Positions 1-10,156 are shown, counted from the first letter of the stretch. The stretch: DNA of 64,000 nt from Anaerohalosphaeraceae bacterium (GCA_021108375.1 JAIORA010000034.1:248001-312000), one strand, 5' to 3'. Numbers and translations: made by a program. Notes: a model not told the origin generated them from the letters alone.

Positions 1-599
1 AGTTGGCTAAAAAACACGATGCACTTGTCATTGTCGATGATTCTCACGCTCACGGCGTGGTCGGTAAGACAGGCAGGGGAACGCCGGAACATTTTGGCGT
101 TTCGGTGGATGTAATAACAGGGACACTTGGCAAAGCATTAGGTGGTGCTGCTGGAGGTTTTGTCGCTGCCTCGAAACCGATAATAGAACTTTTGGTACAG
201 CGAAGCCGTCCCCAATTGTTCAGCAATGCTCTGCCGCCGGCGGTTGCAGGCGGGGCCTTAGCTTCCATAAGATTATTAAAGAACAATCCGCAGCTTGTTG
301 AACAATTGCGGGAAAATGTAAGATATTTTCGCGATGAACTGAAGAAAGCAGGCATTGAAGCTTTAGAATCACCCACCGCCATCGTACCTGTGATTGTCGG
401 CGATACCGCTAAAGCAATTAGTTTGGCCAAAAAAATGCTGAAAAACGACGTTTTGATAACTGGCTTCGGCTATCCCGTAGTTCCGGAGGGTACAGCACGT
501 CTGCGTGCCCAAATCAGCTTGGCGCACACACAGGTTCATTTGGACAAAGTTTTGGATGTGTTCCGAAAACTAAAATTTGATGGAGAGATAGATGGTTAG
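1..599 (+). CDS. kbl: Glycine C-acetyltransferase (2-amino-3-ketobutyrate CoA ligase), 5'-truncated
   Basis: PLP-dependent alpha-oxoamine synthase fold. It is expected to cleave 2-amino-3-ketobutyrate with CoA to glycine and acetyl-CoA in the cytoplasm (threonine catabolism). Only the C-terminal half (about 198 residues) lies in the window; the reading frame is open to the left edge, so the TTG at position 3 is internal. Visible motifs are DDSHAHG and the PLP-lysine motif TGTLGKALGG (Lys about 44 of the fragment), followed by RSRPQLFSNALPP. These match Kbl better than the paralogues BioF or HemA. No tdh partner is visible. The next gene starts 30 bp downstream on the same strand but is functionally unrelated. 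BioF is the main alternative. Confidence 0.85.
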   Translation, partial: LAKKHDALVIVDDSHAHGVVGKTGRGTPEHFGVSVDVITGTLGKALGGAAGGFVAASKPIIELLVQRSRPQLFSNALPPAVAGGALASIRLLKNNPQLVEQLRENVRYFRDELKKAGIEALESPTAIVPVIVGDTAKAISLAKKMLKNDVLITGFGYPVVPEGTARLRAQISLAHTQVHLDKVLDVFRKLKFDGEIDG

Positions 600-629
600 C
601 GTCTCTTATATTTATACTAAACTGTACTG

Positions 630-3600
630 ATGGAAAATAATGCTCTAAAATCCAGGACAAAAAAATCATATTATCCCAAAAAAGGAATTTTTGTTTATGT
701 GTGCTTTTTGTTGTACTTATTTGCCGGTTATTCTGCCCGGGCTGAGTTAGTCGGGCATTGGGAATTTGACGATAATCTGTTGGACTCCGTCGGCGGCAAT
801 AACGGCACAGTTATTGGCGATTCCGTTGCCGGAACCGATAATGGAATATCAGGCGGAGCTGTTAGTTTTGACGGCTCTGGCGATGCCGTTTATATGTCCG
901 TCAGTTCGCAAATTGATGACGATTGGTCTATCCTCTTTTGGGCATTCGACCCTGAAGAAGCCGACAATACCGGCTATATGGTAAGCTCCGGCTATCCTCA
1001 CGGCTGGGAAGTCCTGTTTTTGCGTCGATATTACAATGACAAGTTTGCAGGCGGCGTTACACAGGATTTGCATTCAAATCCTAAGAGAACTTTTGGTGAA
1101 CTAGGCCCTAAGGAGCGTGGACATTGGTATCACCATACGGTTACTCATAACGGTACTACAAATCAAGCCATCTGGTATATCAATGGTGAGCAAGTCGCTG
1201 AAAGCCCCGCTGACTTTGATGAGTTTGATTCTCGGCTGTATGTAGGGAACCGAAGAGAAGGAGGACGGGACTTCAAGGGACTCATCGATGACCTTCGTTT
1301 ATACAATCATACTTTAGACCAGCAGGAAATAGACGAGGTAATTTTTGACCCGAAAATAGCTATTGCTCCCTATCCAATCAACGGTAGTACAGGCGTTGCT
1401 ACAGATATAATTTTGAGCTGGCTGCCCAGTAAAAATGCTATAACTCATAACGTTTATTTCGGTATCAATCCAGATAATCTGCCATTAGTCTCCGCAGAAC
1501 AAGCCGAAACATTCTACGACCCCTGCGGCCTATTAGATTTGGGGACATATTATTGGCGTATAGATGAAATTGACCCTAATAACAATGTGTGGACAGGCAA
1601 TGTCTGGGTCTTTACTGTGGATGAATTGAATCTTACGGTTTTATCAGGAGATTCTTCAAACCTGCTGTACACATATCTGGAAGACAGGGCTAACGAACAA
1701 TTCGATGCTCGTGATGCAACGGTACAACAGGCACTGCAGAGCCTGGAAGGTGTGCAGCAGCGTCAACAACAGCTTAATGCCGATTACCGAAAAATAGTCG
1801 GGTATTTTCCTGAAAAAGTGCCTTTAAATCCGGTCGTAACAGGTACTATCGAAATGGATGACTACCGAATTGAAAAAGTGGCATATCAAAGCCGTCCCGG
1901 TTTCTACGTTACAGCAAATCTCTATGTTCCAACAACCGGCTCAGGACCTTGGCCGGGCGTGTTGGTTGTATGCGGACATTCAAGTAATGGGAAAGCTTAT
2001 ACCGCATACCAAAATGCCTGCATCTTATTGGCAAAAAATGGTTTCGTAGTTCTTATTGTGGACCCTTTAGGTGCGGCTGAACGATACCAGATATTCGATG
2101 ATGAAGGCAATCCAATTTACGATGGCAGTGGAGGCACCACAGAGCACACAATTGTACACTGGGGTGCTGTTCTGGTTGGCAGTTGTACTGCTGGATATGA
2201 AATTTGGGACAATTTTTGCGGTATCGATTACCTGCTCAGCCGTCCTGAAGTGGACACATCCAAATCTGTCGGATTTACAGGTAATTCCGGCGGCGGGAAC
2301 CAAACAATGTTTGCTATGCCATTGGATGACCGCATAGGACCGATGGCACCAAGCTGTTTTATTTCTTCTCGAAAGAGCCATCTCTTTGACAACGGGCCTC
2401 AGGATGGTTGCCAGCATATTCCGGGAGAAGGAGCTTTTGGAATTGAAGAAGTAGATTACATTACGATGCGGGCTCCAAAGCCTACTATAATTCTGGCAGC
2501 GGAATATGATTTTTTCAGAATAGAGCCTGCCCGTGAAACTTATTCTGAAGCCCAGCAGATTTACAGTGTACTGGGAGAAGTGAATAGTGTTGATATGTTT
2601 GAATATCCCGATGGACACGGCTTCCACAAGCCTCGTCGGCAGGCGATGGTTCGCTTTATGCGGCAATGGCTGTGGAATGATAGTAATGAAGTAATCGAAT
2701 CAGACGACCAAATAGTACAATCAGATTCGGCTTTACAAGTTACCGTTACCGGCCAAGTAGGCACAAACTGGTGCGATGCAACAAATGTAATCGACCTTAA
2801 CCTGGAAAGAGCATGTGGACTTTTCGCCCAGCGGAAAGATTTTTGGGAAAATAACAGCAAAGCTGTCTGTATAGATGAAGTAAAAACACTCATTGGACTT
2901 AGAGAAAATCTTCCAAACGCCACCGTAGAAGCCGTGGAAACAATTGATATGGATACTTATTCAATCGAAAAATTAATTATCAAAAGTCCTGATGAAGTTC
3001 CAATACCGGGACTGTTGTTTTTGCCCAACGGTACTCCGGGGCAACTGCCGGCGACAATATATGTTGACAGCCGTGGAAAAGATACCGATGTCTATCCGCT
3101 CGACCCGGGCGGCCCCATCATAAATCTGGTTCAACAAAACCATATAGTACTTAGCATTGATGTACGCGGTTTTGGAGAGACAGTAGATAATTCAAGCAGA
3201 AACGACGGCCATGATAATGAGGAATATACAAATGGTATGCTGGCGCAGCACCTCGGCAGACCGCTTCTGGGGCAGCGGACAAAAGATGTTTTAACTGCTT
3301 TGGATGTATTGCTGGAGCGAGAAAATGTTGACCCTAATTCCATCAGTATAACAGGTATTGAAAAAGCTGGCCCGGTAGTACTTCACGCCGCAGCGATTGA
3401 TGTTCGTTTTACTGCCGGAGTTACTGCCGAACGCTCTCTCATTACCTGGTTGGACCTGCTCGATACACCATTGGCCCATAACCAAATTACCCATATCGTA
3501 CCTTTTGCCCTAACCAGTTATGATTTGCAGGATATTATACGGAGCATCGCGCCCCGTCCAGTCCAAATCATAGACCCGGTTGATGCTTATGGTAATCCCA

Positions 3601-3818
3601 GAATTTTAGCTGAACCTATTTGTATATTAAAAAGTGATACCAATGAAGATGGTATCGTTGATACGGAAGACCTTCTTGCTATGAGTCAGCAGTGGGTATC
3701 GACTTTTCCCATCTCGGCAGATATTAACGGCGATGGTATTGTTGATTTCTTAGATTTTGTATATATGGCTAACGAGTGGTTTGACTGTACCTTGATTCCC
3801 GAATCGCTTTGTCCATAG
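630..3818 (+). CDS. Secreted LamG / tandem alpha-beta hydrolase (acetyl-xylan-esterase-like) protein with dockerin-like C-terminus
   Basis: 1062 residues. Residues 1-38 form a signal peptide (KKGIFVYVCFLLYLFAGYSARA). Residues 39-235 form a LamG/concanavalin-type jelly roll (LVGHWEFDD...). Residues about 240-335 form a beta-sandwich linker of Fn3/Ig type. Residues 380-680 form an alpha/beta hydrolase with nucleophile motif GNSGG (Ser553), likely acid Asp627 (AAEYDFF) and a His in DGHGF (His663). Residues 700-990 repeat the fold, but the nucleophile elbow reads GIEKAG (909-914), with no serine. Residues 1000-1052 hold two Ca-binding dockerin-like repeats (DTNEDGIVDTEDL, DINGDGIVDFLDF). The likely role is deacylation of a polysaccharide outside the cell; the substrate is unknown. 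No Shine-Dalgarno is evident before ATG 630. Confidence 0.8.
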   Translation: MENNALKSRTKKSYYPKKGIFVYVCFLLYLFAGYSARAELVGHWEFDDNLLDSVGGNNGTVIGDSVAGTDNGISGGAVSFDGSGDAVYMSVSSQIDDDWSILFWAFDPEEADNTGYMVSSGYPHGWEVLFLRRYYNDKFAGGVTQDLHSNPKRTFGELGPKERGHWYHHTVTHNGTTNQAIWYINGEQVAESPADFDEFDSRLYVGNRREGGRDFKGLIDDLRLYNHTLDQQEIDEVIFDPKIAIAPYPINGSTGVATDIILSWLPSKNAITHNVYFGINPDNLPLVSAEQAETFYDPCGLLDLGTYYWRIDEIDPNNNVWTGNVWVFTVDELNLTVLSGDSSNLLYTYLEDRANEQFDARDATVQQALQSLEGVQQRQQQLNADYRKIVGYFPEKVPLNPVVTGTIEMDDYRIEKVAYQSRPGFYVTANLYVPTTGSGPWPGVLVVCGHSSNGKAYTAYQNACILLAKNGFVVLIVDPLGAAERYQIFDDEGNPIYDGSGGTTEHTIVHWGAVLVGSCTAGYEIWDNFCGIDYLLSRPEVDTSKSVGFTGNSGGGNQTMFAMPLDDRIGPMAPSCFISSRKSHLFDNGPQDGCQHIPGEGAFGIEEVDYITMRAPKPTIILAAEYDFFRIEPARETYSEAQQIYSVLGEVNSVDMFEYPDGHGFHKPRRQAMVRFMRQWLWNDSNEVIESDDQIVQSDSALQVTVTGQVGTNWCDATNVIDLNLERACGLFAQRKDFWENNSKAVCIDEVKTLIGLRENLPNATVEAVETIDMDTYSIEKLIIKSPDEVPIPGLLFLPNGTPGQLPATIYVDSRGKDTDVYPLDPGGPIINLVQQNHIVLSIDVRGFGETVDNSSRNDGHDNEEYTNGMLAQHLGRPLLGQRTKDVLTALDVLLERENVDPNSISITGIEKAGPVVLHAAAIDVRFTAGVTAERSLITWLDLLDTPLAHNQITHIVPFALTSYDLQDIIRSIAPRPVQIIDPVDAYGNPRILAEPICILKSDTNEDGIVDTEDLLAMSQQWVSTFPISADINGDGIVDFLDFVYMANEWFDCTLIPESLCP

Positions 3819-3970
3819 CTCATTCACAAAATCTGTCTCGACTGCTGCGATGGCAGAGATGGTAAAAGCAAGTCTGTTAAATTCAAAAAATGTTCTGGAA
3901 ATAAAGTTATCTTTAATGTATGTTCTTGTCATAATAACATATTATACTGTTGTATTAGGAGAGCTAAATA

Positions 3971-5842
3971 ATGGCTTCAACATTCAAAATTAATGTAATA
4001 CTTCGTTCCGGTCGGAAAACTTTGTTTGATGATATTGAGTACGGCAAAGTCTGTTCGATGGAGAAAGATGGTGTGAAAATTTCTATTGGAGCAGAGTTTC
4101 CTTCTCCGGTAACAGTAACGCCGCCTAATCCCGATGACCCTGTCAAGAGCATTGAATACAACCTGTACACCGACATACGCAATTATCACAATGTTATTAC
4201 CCCTGACAGTGGCAGGTGGTACATCAACAAGACACAGATGGTTACCTTCTGGGATTTTAAGGAAGAGTCGGCTATTAATGATTTCAAGATGCCTCTCTAT
4301 ATTTTTACTGGCCAGAACCTTAATGCAAAAATGGCGTTTGGGATTATTGGCCCAAATTACGAAACTTCTTTTAAAACTTTGGAGCCTAAGAAAGACAGGG
4401 CATTGGTTGTTTATATGCGTCGGCTTTCAATACAAATTAAACGAGGGACGGACTTGTATCCTATCCCAGGCGATATTGCCCGAAAAAATTCGGATGGCTC
4501 AATTACTGAATATCTGTATTTCAGTACTCACAGCGAAGCCGACAGTCAGCCGTGGCTGCTGACATTGCGGGACTTTGGAGAGCACCAGAAGCGAATTTAC
4601 AGCATTCCAGACATTACCACCGAAGCTTCGATGGCACCTTTGTGGTGCAGCTGGACAGACTGGCGCAGTGATGATGTAACAGATGAGGTTATATTGAGAA
4701 ATGTTCAGGAAGGCATCAAGCTGGGCATTAAGAACTACATTATTGACGATGGCTGGTTTGGTCCCGGCCTTGACAGTGATTTTGATGTTCAGCTCAACAT
4801 AGGCGATTGGCGTGCTGACCCTGCTAAAATCAAAGATATGTGCAAACTTGTGCAGGATGTCAAAAAGGCAGGTGCCGTTCCGATGGTATGGTGCGCTCCC
4901 CACGCAGTTGCCGAAGGTGCTGACTGCTTTGAAGAGCGGAAAAAGTACCTGATTAAAGACGATAAGGGCGCTCTTCTGCTTACCAGCAATCAATTTCACT
5001 CGCTCTGTTTTATGTGTCCTCAATCTCGCGCCGTTATGGCCGATATTTGTACCTCGTTTATCAAAGAATGGGATTTCGACGGCGCAAAGTACGACCTGTT
5101 TAACTGCGTTCCGAATGTTCCCTGTTGTAATCACGCTCACGAGCACGATGTCTCATCAATGATGGAGGGGCTACATCTGACGCTGAAACTGATTGACGAG
5201 AAAAGCCGCCAATTAAAAAAGGATTATATTGTTGAACTCAAGCAGAATTACGGCACGCCGTTTTTGTCACAATATGGCACAATGACTCGTGCAGGCGATA
5301 CGCCTTATAGTACCGAAGGTAATTTTCTGCGTGCACTGTATGTTCAGGGATATTCGCCATATTCACTTAATGACTATCAGACTATTACCAGTGAGGATTC
5401 GTTTGAGGCAACGGCCTGCATTGTTCTCAAAATGATGGCTGTTGGTATTCCGTCATACAGTATAGATTTTGACAGGCTTTGCGAGGATAACAAGGCTGTA
5501 ATCAGGCACTACAACAATTGGTACAATGATAATATCGAGACTTTTATGAAGTATCGAAAGCCGCTCGATGGCCAGAGCAATATACTTAAAATCGAAAATA
5601 GCGATACCGATTTTTATTTTTTGGTGAATAATGGCGGCAATTTTGATTTGCAAAAATCTTCAATTATCCTCAACGCAACTTTCAACAAAGACCTTTTTGT
5701 TAATTACGATGGGTCGAAAACCGGAACGGTTACTGTCTTTGACTGTTTTGGCCATAAAACCGATGAGAAAGAAATTGAGTTTAATGGTTGGACGCATCTC
5801 GATACGCTGCCCGGTTGTATGCTCCGGATTGACATAAATTAG
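3971..5842 (+). CDS. Alpha-galactosidase-like glycoside hydrolase, family GH36 (melibiase)
   Basis: 623 residues with no signal peptide, so probably cytoplasmic. Residues 1-210 form the N-terminal beta-supersandwich. The (beta/alpha)8 barrel follows with WCSWTDW (225-231), DDGWF (259-263), the nucleophile motif FDGAKYDLFN (Asp375, equivalent to the K-x-D of GH36) and TRAGD (439-443), whose Asp is a candidate acid/base residue. Residues about 540-623 form the C-terminal beta domain. The enzyme would release alpha-galactosyl or related residues from imported oligosaccharides. The start ATG follows a good ribosome site (AGGAGAG, 3957-3963). It lies in a same-strand run with the secreted esterase upstream and the GH67/GH20-like gene 61 bp downstream. 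The subfamily and exact sugar cannot be fixed from sequence. Confidence 0.8.
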   Translation: MASTFKINVILRSGRKTLFDDIEYGKVCSMEKDGVKISIGAEFPSPVTVTPPNPDDPVKSIEYNLYTDIRNYHNVITPDSGRWYINKTQMVTFWDFKEESAINDFKMPLYIFTGQNLNAKMAFGIIGPNYETSFKTLEPKKDRALVVYMRRLSIQIKRGTDLYPIPGDIARKNSDGSITEYLYFSTHSEADSQPWLLTLRDFGEHQKRIYSIPDITTEASMAPLWCSWTDWRSDDVTDEVILRNVQEGIKLGIKNYIIDDGWFGPGLDSDFDVQLNIGDWRADPAKIKDMCKLVQDVKKAGAVPMVWCAPHAVAEGADCFEERKKYLIKDDKGALLLTSNQFHSLCFMCPQSRAVMADICTSFIKEWDFDGAKYDLFNCVPNVPCCNHAHEHDVSSMMEGLHLTLKLIDEKSRQLKKDYIVELKQNYGTPFLSQYGTMTRAGDTPYSTEGNFLRALYVQGYSPYSLNDYQTITSEDSFEATACIVLKMMAVGIPSYSIDFDRLCEDNKAVIRHYNNWYNDNIETFMKYRKPLDGQSNILKIENSDTDFYFLVNNGGNFDLQKSSIILNATFNKDLFVNYDGSKTGTVTVFDCFGHKTDEKEIEFNGWTHLDTLPGCMLRIDIN

Positions 5843-5903
5843 TTATTTATGAGGTACAGGTAAAATTTTTAAGAAAACAGGAATTTTTGTTTATATTTTT
5901 TCT

Positions 5904-8900
5904 TTGACGTATTTGTTATCCACTGCCCAGGGGGGGGCAGGGGTGTTCTTACAGGATGGTTTGCTTGAAGGCGTTAAGATTGAAGCGGCAAAGTTGGGTG
6001 ATATTATGCCGATTGCAGAATTTGAGCAGCAGGCTGAAAAACAATCCTGTTTGCTGATTGTCGGCAAAAGCAGCGAATCTCATATTGCCGCCTTACTTAA
6101 AGAGAACCAGATTGCCATCGACAATGATTGGCTTGGCCGGCAGGGCTATCAAGTGGTTGCCTTTGCCAAAGAGGGCAGCAAACGTATCCTGATGACAGCG
6201 GCAACTGACATCGGTGTACTCTATGGCGTAATAGGGCTGCGATTGAAGATGGACAAACTGGGTATCGAAGAGCTTGACGACTGGAACACATCTTATCGTG
6301 ATAGGCCGGTGTTCAGATATCGCTATGGCAAAGGAGAACTCCGAGGCAACTGGCAGACAAGCCATTCCACTCGTGAACCGATGCACGATATTTTTCTTTA
6401 CGAAGATTACCCGGAAATCTTTCCGGACGAGGAATTCAAAAAACAATATCTTAAACGAGTAGCGAAAACCGAAAAAAAACTGCGAAAACAATTAACAGAA
6501 GCAGAAAAATACGGCATAAAAGTCTTTTTCTTCACATATCAGCCGACTATTGCAAGCTGGGGCAGAAAGAGTTTTTTTAAAGTTCATCCCGAAGCGAAAG
6601 CGGTTTTCGATGGACAGCACAAAGTGTTTTTGTGTCCTTCGACCCAAATCAGTAAAAAGTTCACCTATTCCAAATGGCAATCGCTATTCAAACGGTTTCC
6701 AACTGCTTCCGGCGTACTCCTTTGTATGTGTTCTGGCGATGGAGCGGGGCCTTACTGCGGCTGCGAAAAGTGTAAAAATTATCCGATGCATCAACGGGTG
6801 ATTGATTATGTTATGATTGTTCGCAGTGCCATAAAATCTGTGAATCCTGAAGCGGTTGTTGTAGTTCGCTCCTGGGGTTTGCCGACAGATATGGTGAAGT
6901 TGGCAAAGGACCTGCCCGATGATGTCTGTTATTATTCAAAGCTGACCTGTCCGCCCGGCAACGACTATTTGTGGCTTGACCATTTCTGCCGATACCTTGA
7001 AGCAGATGTGCCGCGTCTCGTTACCGGCGGCACCTGTGTATGGAATACAGATTCTCCATCCGACAATGTTCCGTTTTTGTGTTATACCGGGCCGAAGCAA
7101 AAAGCCCGTGCCGTAAAAATTGCCGACAGGGGCGTCATCGGCGCCTGGGCTCCACCTGAACATCCTCGTAGTACACCAACAAATGTAGAGGACATACTGA
7201 GACTTCCTTCTCGTGCTGCACGGCTGGAGTGCGCGTGGGACCCTTATACATTTGACCCGAACGAATTTCTGCAGTGCTGGACAGCTCGAAGATTTGGCAA
7301 AGATGCCGGACTATGTGTTTATAACGCTTTCGAATATACCCATCTCATTGCGGATGCTTTCACAGCCATCGCACCGAAGCGAACAAATATATTTCATATG
7401 TTCACTTATCCAGACTGCCGAGGAGCTGGTTATGGCGGTGCTGTGGCACTATCTGAAAAATATCCTCCAGCTAAAAAACTTCTGCTGGCCAGACCGGCAG
7501 ATGTTGAGCAGCTAAAAAAACAATTTGAAATTGCAGCCCCAATTAAAATTGCCATTCGCACTCAGAACGAATTGAACAAAGCAGCTAAACTGTTGCCGGA
7601 GAACAAGGAAATTCAGACCTATCTGACAATGGCGAATGTAACGGTTTATCTGACTCAAATGTGGCGAGACTATCATCTTTCGCTGCTGTACAGGTGTGTG
7701 GAAAAAAACTCTGTCAATTCCACCGAGGCCGAGCAGTATGCAGCACTTGCTAAAAAATATGCTGAAATGGCGCATAGCCAGCTTGACGGGTATTTGAAAA
7801 ATTATCTCAAAATATATCCCGGCCTTTTGAACAAACCCTATTACCTCAAACATCCCGGACTTTACAACGCTTTTATCGTTCAGCAGGTCAACAATGCATA
7901 TCATCAGGCTGTTCTAAAGCCGCAATGCGAAAAACTGTTTCCCGTAATTCGTTCGCGTATCGCCGTCAAAACAAAACCAACGGAAACCAATGTTGCCTCT
8001 GAAGTCGTGGATATTACTCAGCCGAATGCTGCTATTGTAAAGAGGTTGCATCGTAACGGTCCGCAATCAACAACGTTAGAATTTGATGCTGACTTGTCTG
8101 CAGGCGGGGCGATATATCTTGTTTACCAGCTTTATGTCAAGGGGATGTGGTGCCATATATTTAGCCCGTATGACGAGGAGTCAGAAAACAGATACAACGG
8201 AGCCTATGCAAATCTGGAAATAACTCTTGATGGCAAAAAAATAGCAACGCTCAAAGAATTTATGACCCGAAATTGTCGATGTAATCTTTTACGCTATGTT
8301 AAACTACCAGCAAGTTCTGAGTTGTCACATAAACTTAAAATTTCTCTGATTGACGGAAATGCAGTTCAGTTTCAAAGATTATATATCTATGGCCCGTCAG
8401 GTTCGAGGCCGATAACTCCTTCGGTTGCGGCGGTTCCATTTGCTGAAGATTTTTCCCTACCGAGAAAATGGAAAACGGTTGCCGATAAAGGTCTTTGCTG
8501 CAGGGCTGAATATAAACCCAAATTACAGGCGATGGAAACTACTGTTTACCGGCAGCCATCTGCCGGCGTGATTTATATGGATTTGCCGAATTCCTATGGA
8601 ACAGATTTTGTTTTTGAATGTGATATGCAATGGAGCAAAGTTGCCGTTGACTCTGCCGGCTATTTCAAATTATTCGGCGGAAGCGATAAAAAACAGTGGA
8701 GACTTTGCCCTGTTTTTAGAAATTCTCGCGACCGGCTTTATGGCCCGACACGGGAGGGGCATTATGGCCTTACTATGATTGGCAGTGGACAAAAATTAAC
8801 GGTGAAACCATTTGTTATGGATGCCGAACGCAATATGGTTACCAGAAACGGCTTGGCGAAAAAGCTGACGGAATTAAAGATTGGGGAAAAATACCACTTA

Positions 8901-9092
8901 AAGATAAGCCGATTCGCAGAAACAGCCCACTTTACTATTACTGATTCTCGGGGCGAAATTGTTATGGACGAGGTTTTAATTCTCACCTCAACACAGGATT
9001 TTACAATCAATAAATTGGGCCTGCAAAATTATACCAGCAAAAAAGAAGGGTTGCCGGTAATTGTCAATATAGACAATGTACAATTCAGGTAA
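5904..9092 (+). CDS. GH67/GH20-type N-terminal domain protein with TIM-barrel-like core and C-terminal jelly roll; putative exported glycosidase
   Basis: At least 1062 residues. Residues 50-115 resemble the non-catalytic N-terminal domain of alpha-glucuronidases and hexosaminidases (KRILMTAATDIGVLYGV). Residues about 130-480 look like a (beta/alpha)8 barrel with a Cys-rich loop GDGAGPYCGCEKC (278-290), as in DUF4838-type proteins. Residues about 840-1062 form a concanavalin-like sandwich. No catalytic pair can be assigned. The only in-frame start is TTG 5904, which falls inside an obvious signal peptide: the open frame runs upstream to the stop at 5850 and encodes KIFKKTGIFVYIFSL, close to the signal peptide of the esterase gene at 630. 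The true N-terminus is therefore probably at about 5849-5865 (see findings). A run of eight G lies at 5930-5937. Confidence 0.6.
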   Translation: MTYLLSTAQGGAGVFLQDGLLEGVKIEAAKLGDIMPIAEFEQQAEKQSCLLIVGKSSESHIAALLKENQIAIDNDWLGRQGYQVVAFAKEGSKRILMTAATDIGVLYGVIGLRLKMDKLGIEELDDWNTSYRDRPVFRYRYGKGELRGNWQTSHSTREPMHDIFLYEDYPEIFPDEEFKKQYLKRVAKTEKKLRKQLTEAEKYGIKVFFFTYQPTIASWGRKSFFKVHPEAKAVFDGQHKVFLCPSTQISKKFTYSKWQSLFKRFPTASGVLLCMCSGDGAGPYCGCEKCKNYPMHQRVIDYVMIVRSAIKSVNPEAVVVVRSWGLPTDMVKLAKDLPDDVCYYSKLTCPPGNDYLWLDHFCRYLEADVPRLVTGGTCVWNTDSPSDNVPFLCYTGPKQKARAVKIADRGVIGAWAPPEHPRSTPTNVEDILRLPSRAARLECAWDPYTFDPNEFLQCWTARRFGKDAGLCVYNAFEYTHLIADAFTAIAPKRTNIFHMFTYPDCRGAGYGGAVALSEKYPPAKKLLLARPADVEQLKKQFEIAAPIKIAIRTQNELNKAAKLLPENKEIQTYLTMANVTVYLTQMWRDYHLSLLYRCVEKNSVNSTEAEQYAALAKKYAEMAHSQLDGYLKNYLKIYPGLLNKPYYLKHPGLYNAFIVQQVNNAYHQAVLKPQCEKLFPVIRSRIAVKTKPTETNVASEVVDITQPNAAIVKRLHRNGPQSTTLEFDADLSAGGAIYLVYQLYVKGMWCHIFSPYDEESENRYNGAYANLEITLDGKKIATLKEFMTRNCRCNLLRYVKLPASSELSHKLKISLIDGNAVQFQRLYIYGPSGSRPITPSVAAVPFAEDFSLPRKWKTVADKGLCCRAEYKPKLQAMETTVYRQPSAGVIYMDLPNSYGTDFVFECDMQWSKVAVDSAGYFKLFGGSDKKQWRLCPVFRNSRDRLYGPTREGHYGLTMIGSGQKLTVKPFVMDAERNMVTRNGLAKKLTELKIGEKYHLKISRFAETAHFTITDSRGEIVMDEVLILTSTQDFTINKLGLQNYTSKKEGLPVIVNIDNVQFR

Positions 9093-9124
9093 TACCTCAA
9101 ACCGATTAAAAAGGGGTTTCATAA

Positions 9125-10144
9125 ATGGATAAAAATAAAAAAAGACAATTGCTTTTGACCACTGTTCTGGATTTGTACAAAGAGCGGATGGGTGAGCGTT
9201 TGCGGCAGAGCCGTCAGTTATTTAACAGCGATATAGTTATAGGTGATATACACACTCACAGTTATTACAGTGATGGTACAGGCGAAGTTGCGGAATTGAA
9301 AAAGTATGCTGATTTAGGTGATTTGGATTTCCTATTTGTTACCGACCACGATACGCTTGACCACAAAGCTGACTGCAACGCTCTTGAAAATGTCTGGCTG
9401 GGTCAGGAACCCCGTTGCGGGCCGCACCATATTGGAATGCTTTCTCCCTCTTCCCTTTTTACTCCTAAGTTGGATGGCTTCTTGGCCGATTGGCAGGCTG
9501 CTAAAAACTTGGCACCATTTATATGGATAGCCCATCCGACTGGCTGGCATCCTGATATTTACTATCCCAGGGAACATATTGATTTATTATTTGGTATTGG
9601 AGAATCGCTCGCTATCGAAGTGCTTAACGGGTATTGTAAAATCAGCGATACTTATGACAAATGGCAGGCAGGGAGTGTCGAACTCTGGGACAAATTGCTT
9701 CTGTCAGGCAAAAAGGTAACAGCAGTCGCTGGCAGTGATGCCCATTTTTCTGGCGGTGTCGGATGTGTTTGGACAGGAGTTTTTGGAGCGAACTGTACCA
9801 GCGAATCTGTGATAAAGGCTCTCAACGCGGGAAAGACGCTCGCCTCAGAGGCCCCGATTTTACTTCTAACCAGTGGTGAAACTTATCCAGGCGAAACCAT
9901 AAAGATTAAAACAAATGAGAATATAAACTTCAAACTCCGCGCTGCGGATTCCCTTGGCTTAAGCGAGGTTCGACTGATAAAGAACGGCAAAACCATAAAA
10001 TTATTTGAGGTTAAAGGGCGGAAACTCTTTGAAGAAGAGTTTGTCGATAAAGCGATTTCGGGCAATTCGTATTACCGTCTTGAATGCGTATCAATTGATT
10101 ACAAACACGGCTTTACCAGCCCAATTTATGTAGAAGCAGAATAG
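9125..10144 (+). CDS. PHP-domain metal-dependent phosphoesterase-like protein
   Basis: 339 residues, no signal peptide. The PHP metal-binding set is intact: HTHSYYSDG (His43, His45, Asp50), TDHD (73-76), IAHP (His137) and GSDAH (203-207). Residues about 250-339 form an added beta-rich domain. PHP proteins bind two or three divalent metals and hydrolyse phosphoesters; some act on sugar phosphates or nucleotides. The position between the GH67-like gene (32 bp) and the URO-D-like gene (12 bp) indicates co-transcription and suggests a role in the same glycan pathway, but no substrate can be read from the sequence. Confidence is high for the fold, low for the reaction. Confidence 0.75.
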   Translation: MDKNKKRQLLLTTVLDLYKERMGERLRQSRQLFNSDIVIGDIHTHSYYSDGTGEVAELKKYADLGDLDFLFVTDHDTLDHKADCNALENVWLGQEPRCGPHHIGMLSPSSLFTPKLDGFLADWQAAKNLAPFIWIAHPTGWHPDIYYPREHIDLLFGIGESLAIEVLNGYCKISDTYDKWQAGSVELWDKLLLSGKKVTAVAGSDAHFSGGVGCVWTGVFGANCTSESVIKALNAGKTLASEAPILLLTSGETYPGETIKIKTNENINFKLRAADSLGLSEVRLIKNGKTIKLFEVKGRKLFEEEFVDKAISGNSYYRLECVSIDYKHGFTSPIYVEAE

Positions 10145-10156
10145 GAGTAAATTCAG

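Noticed and set aside
4499-5146. Minus-strand frame of 215 codons antisense to the GH36-like gene
   Set aside because: A shadow of a well-supported gene with conserved catalytic motifs.
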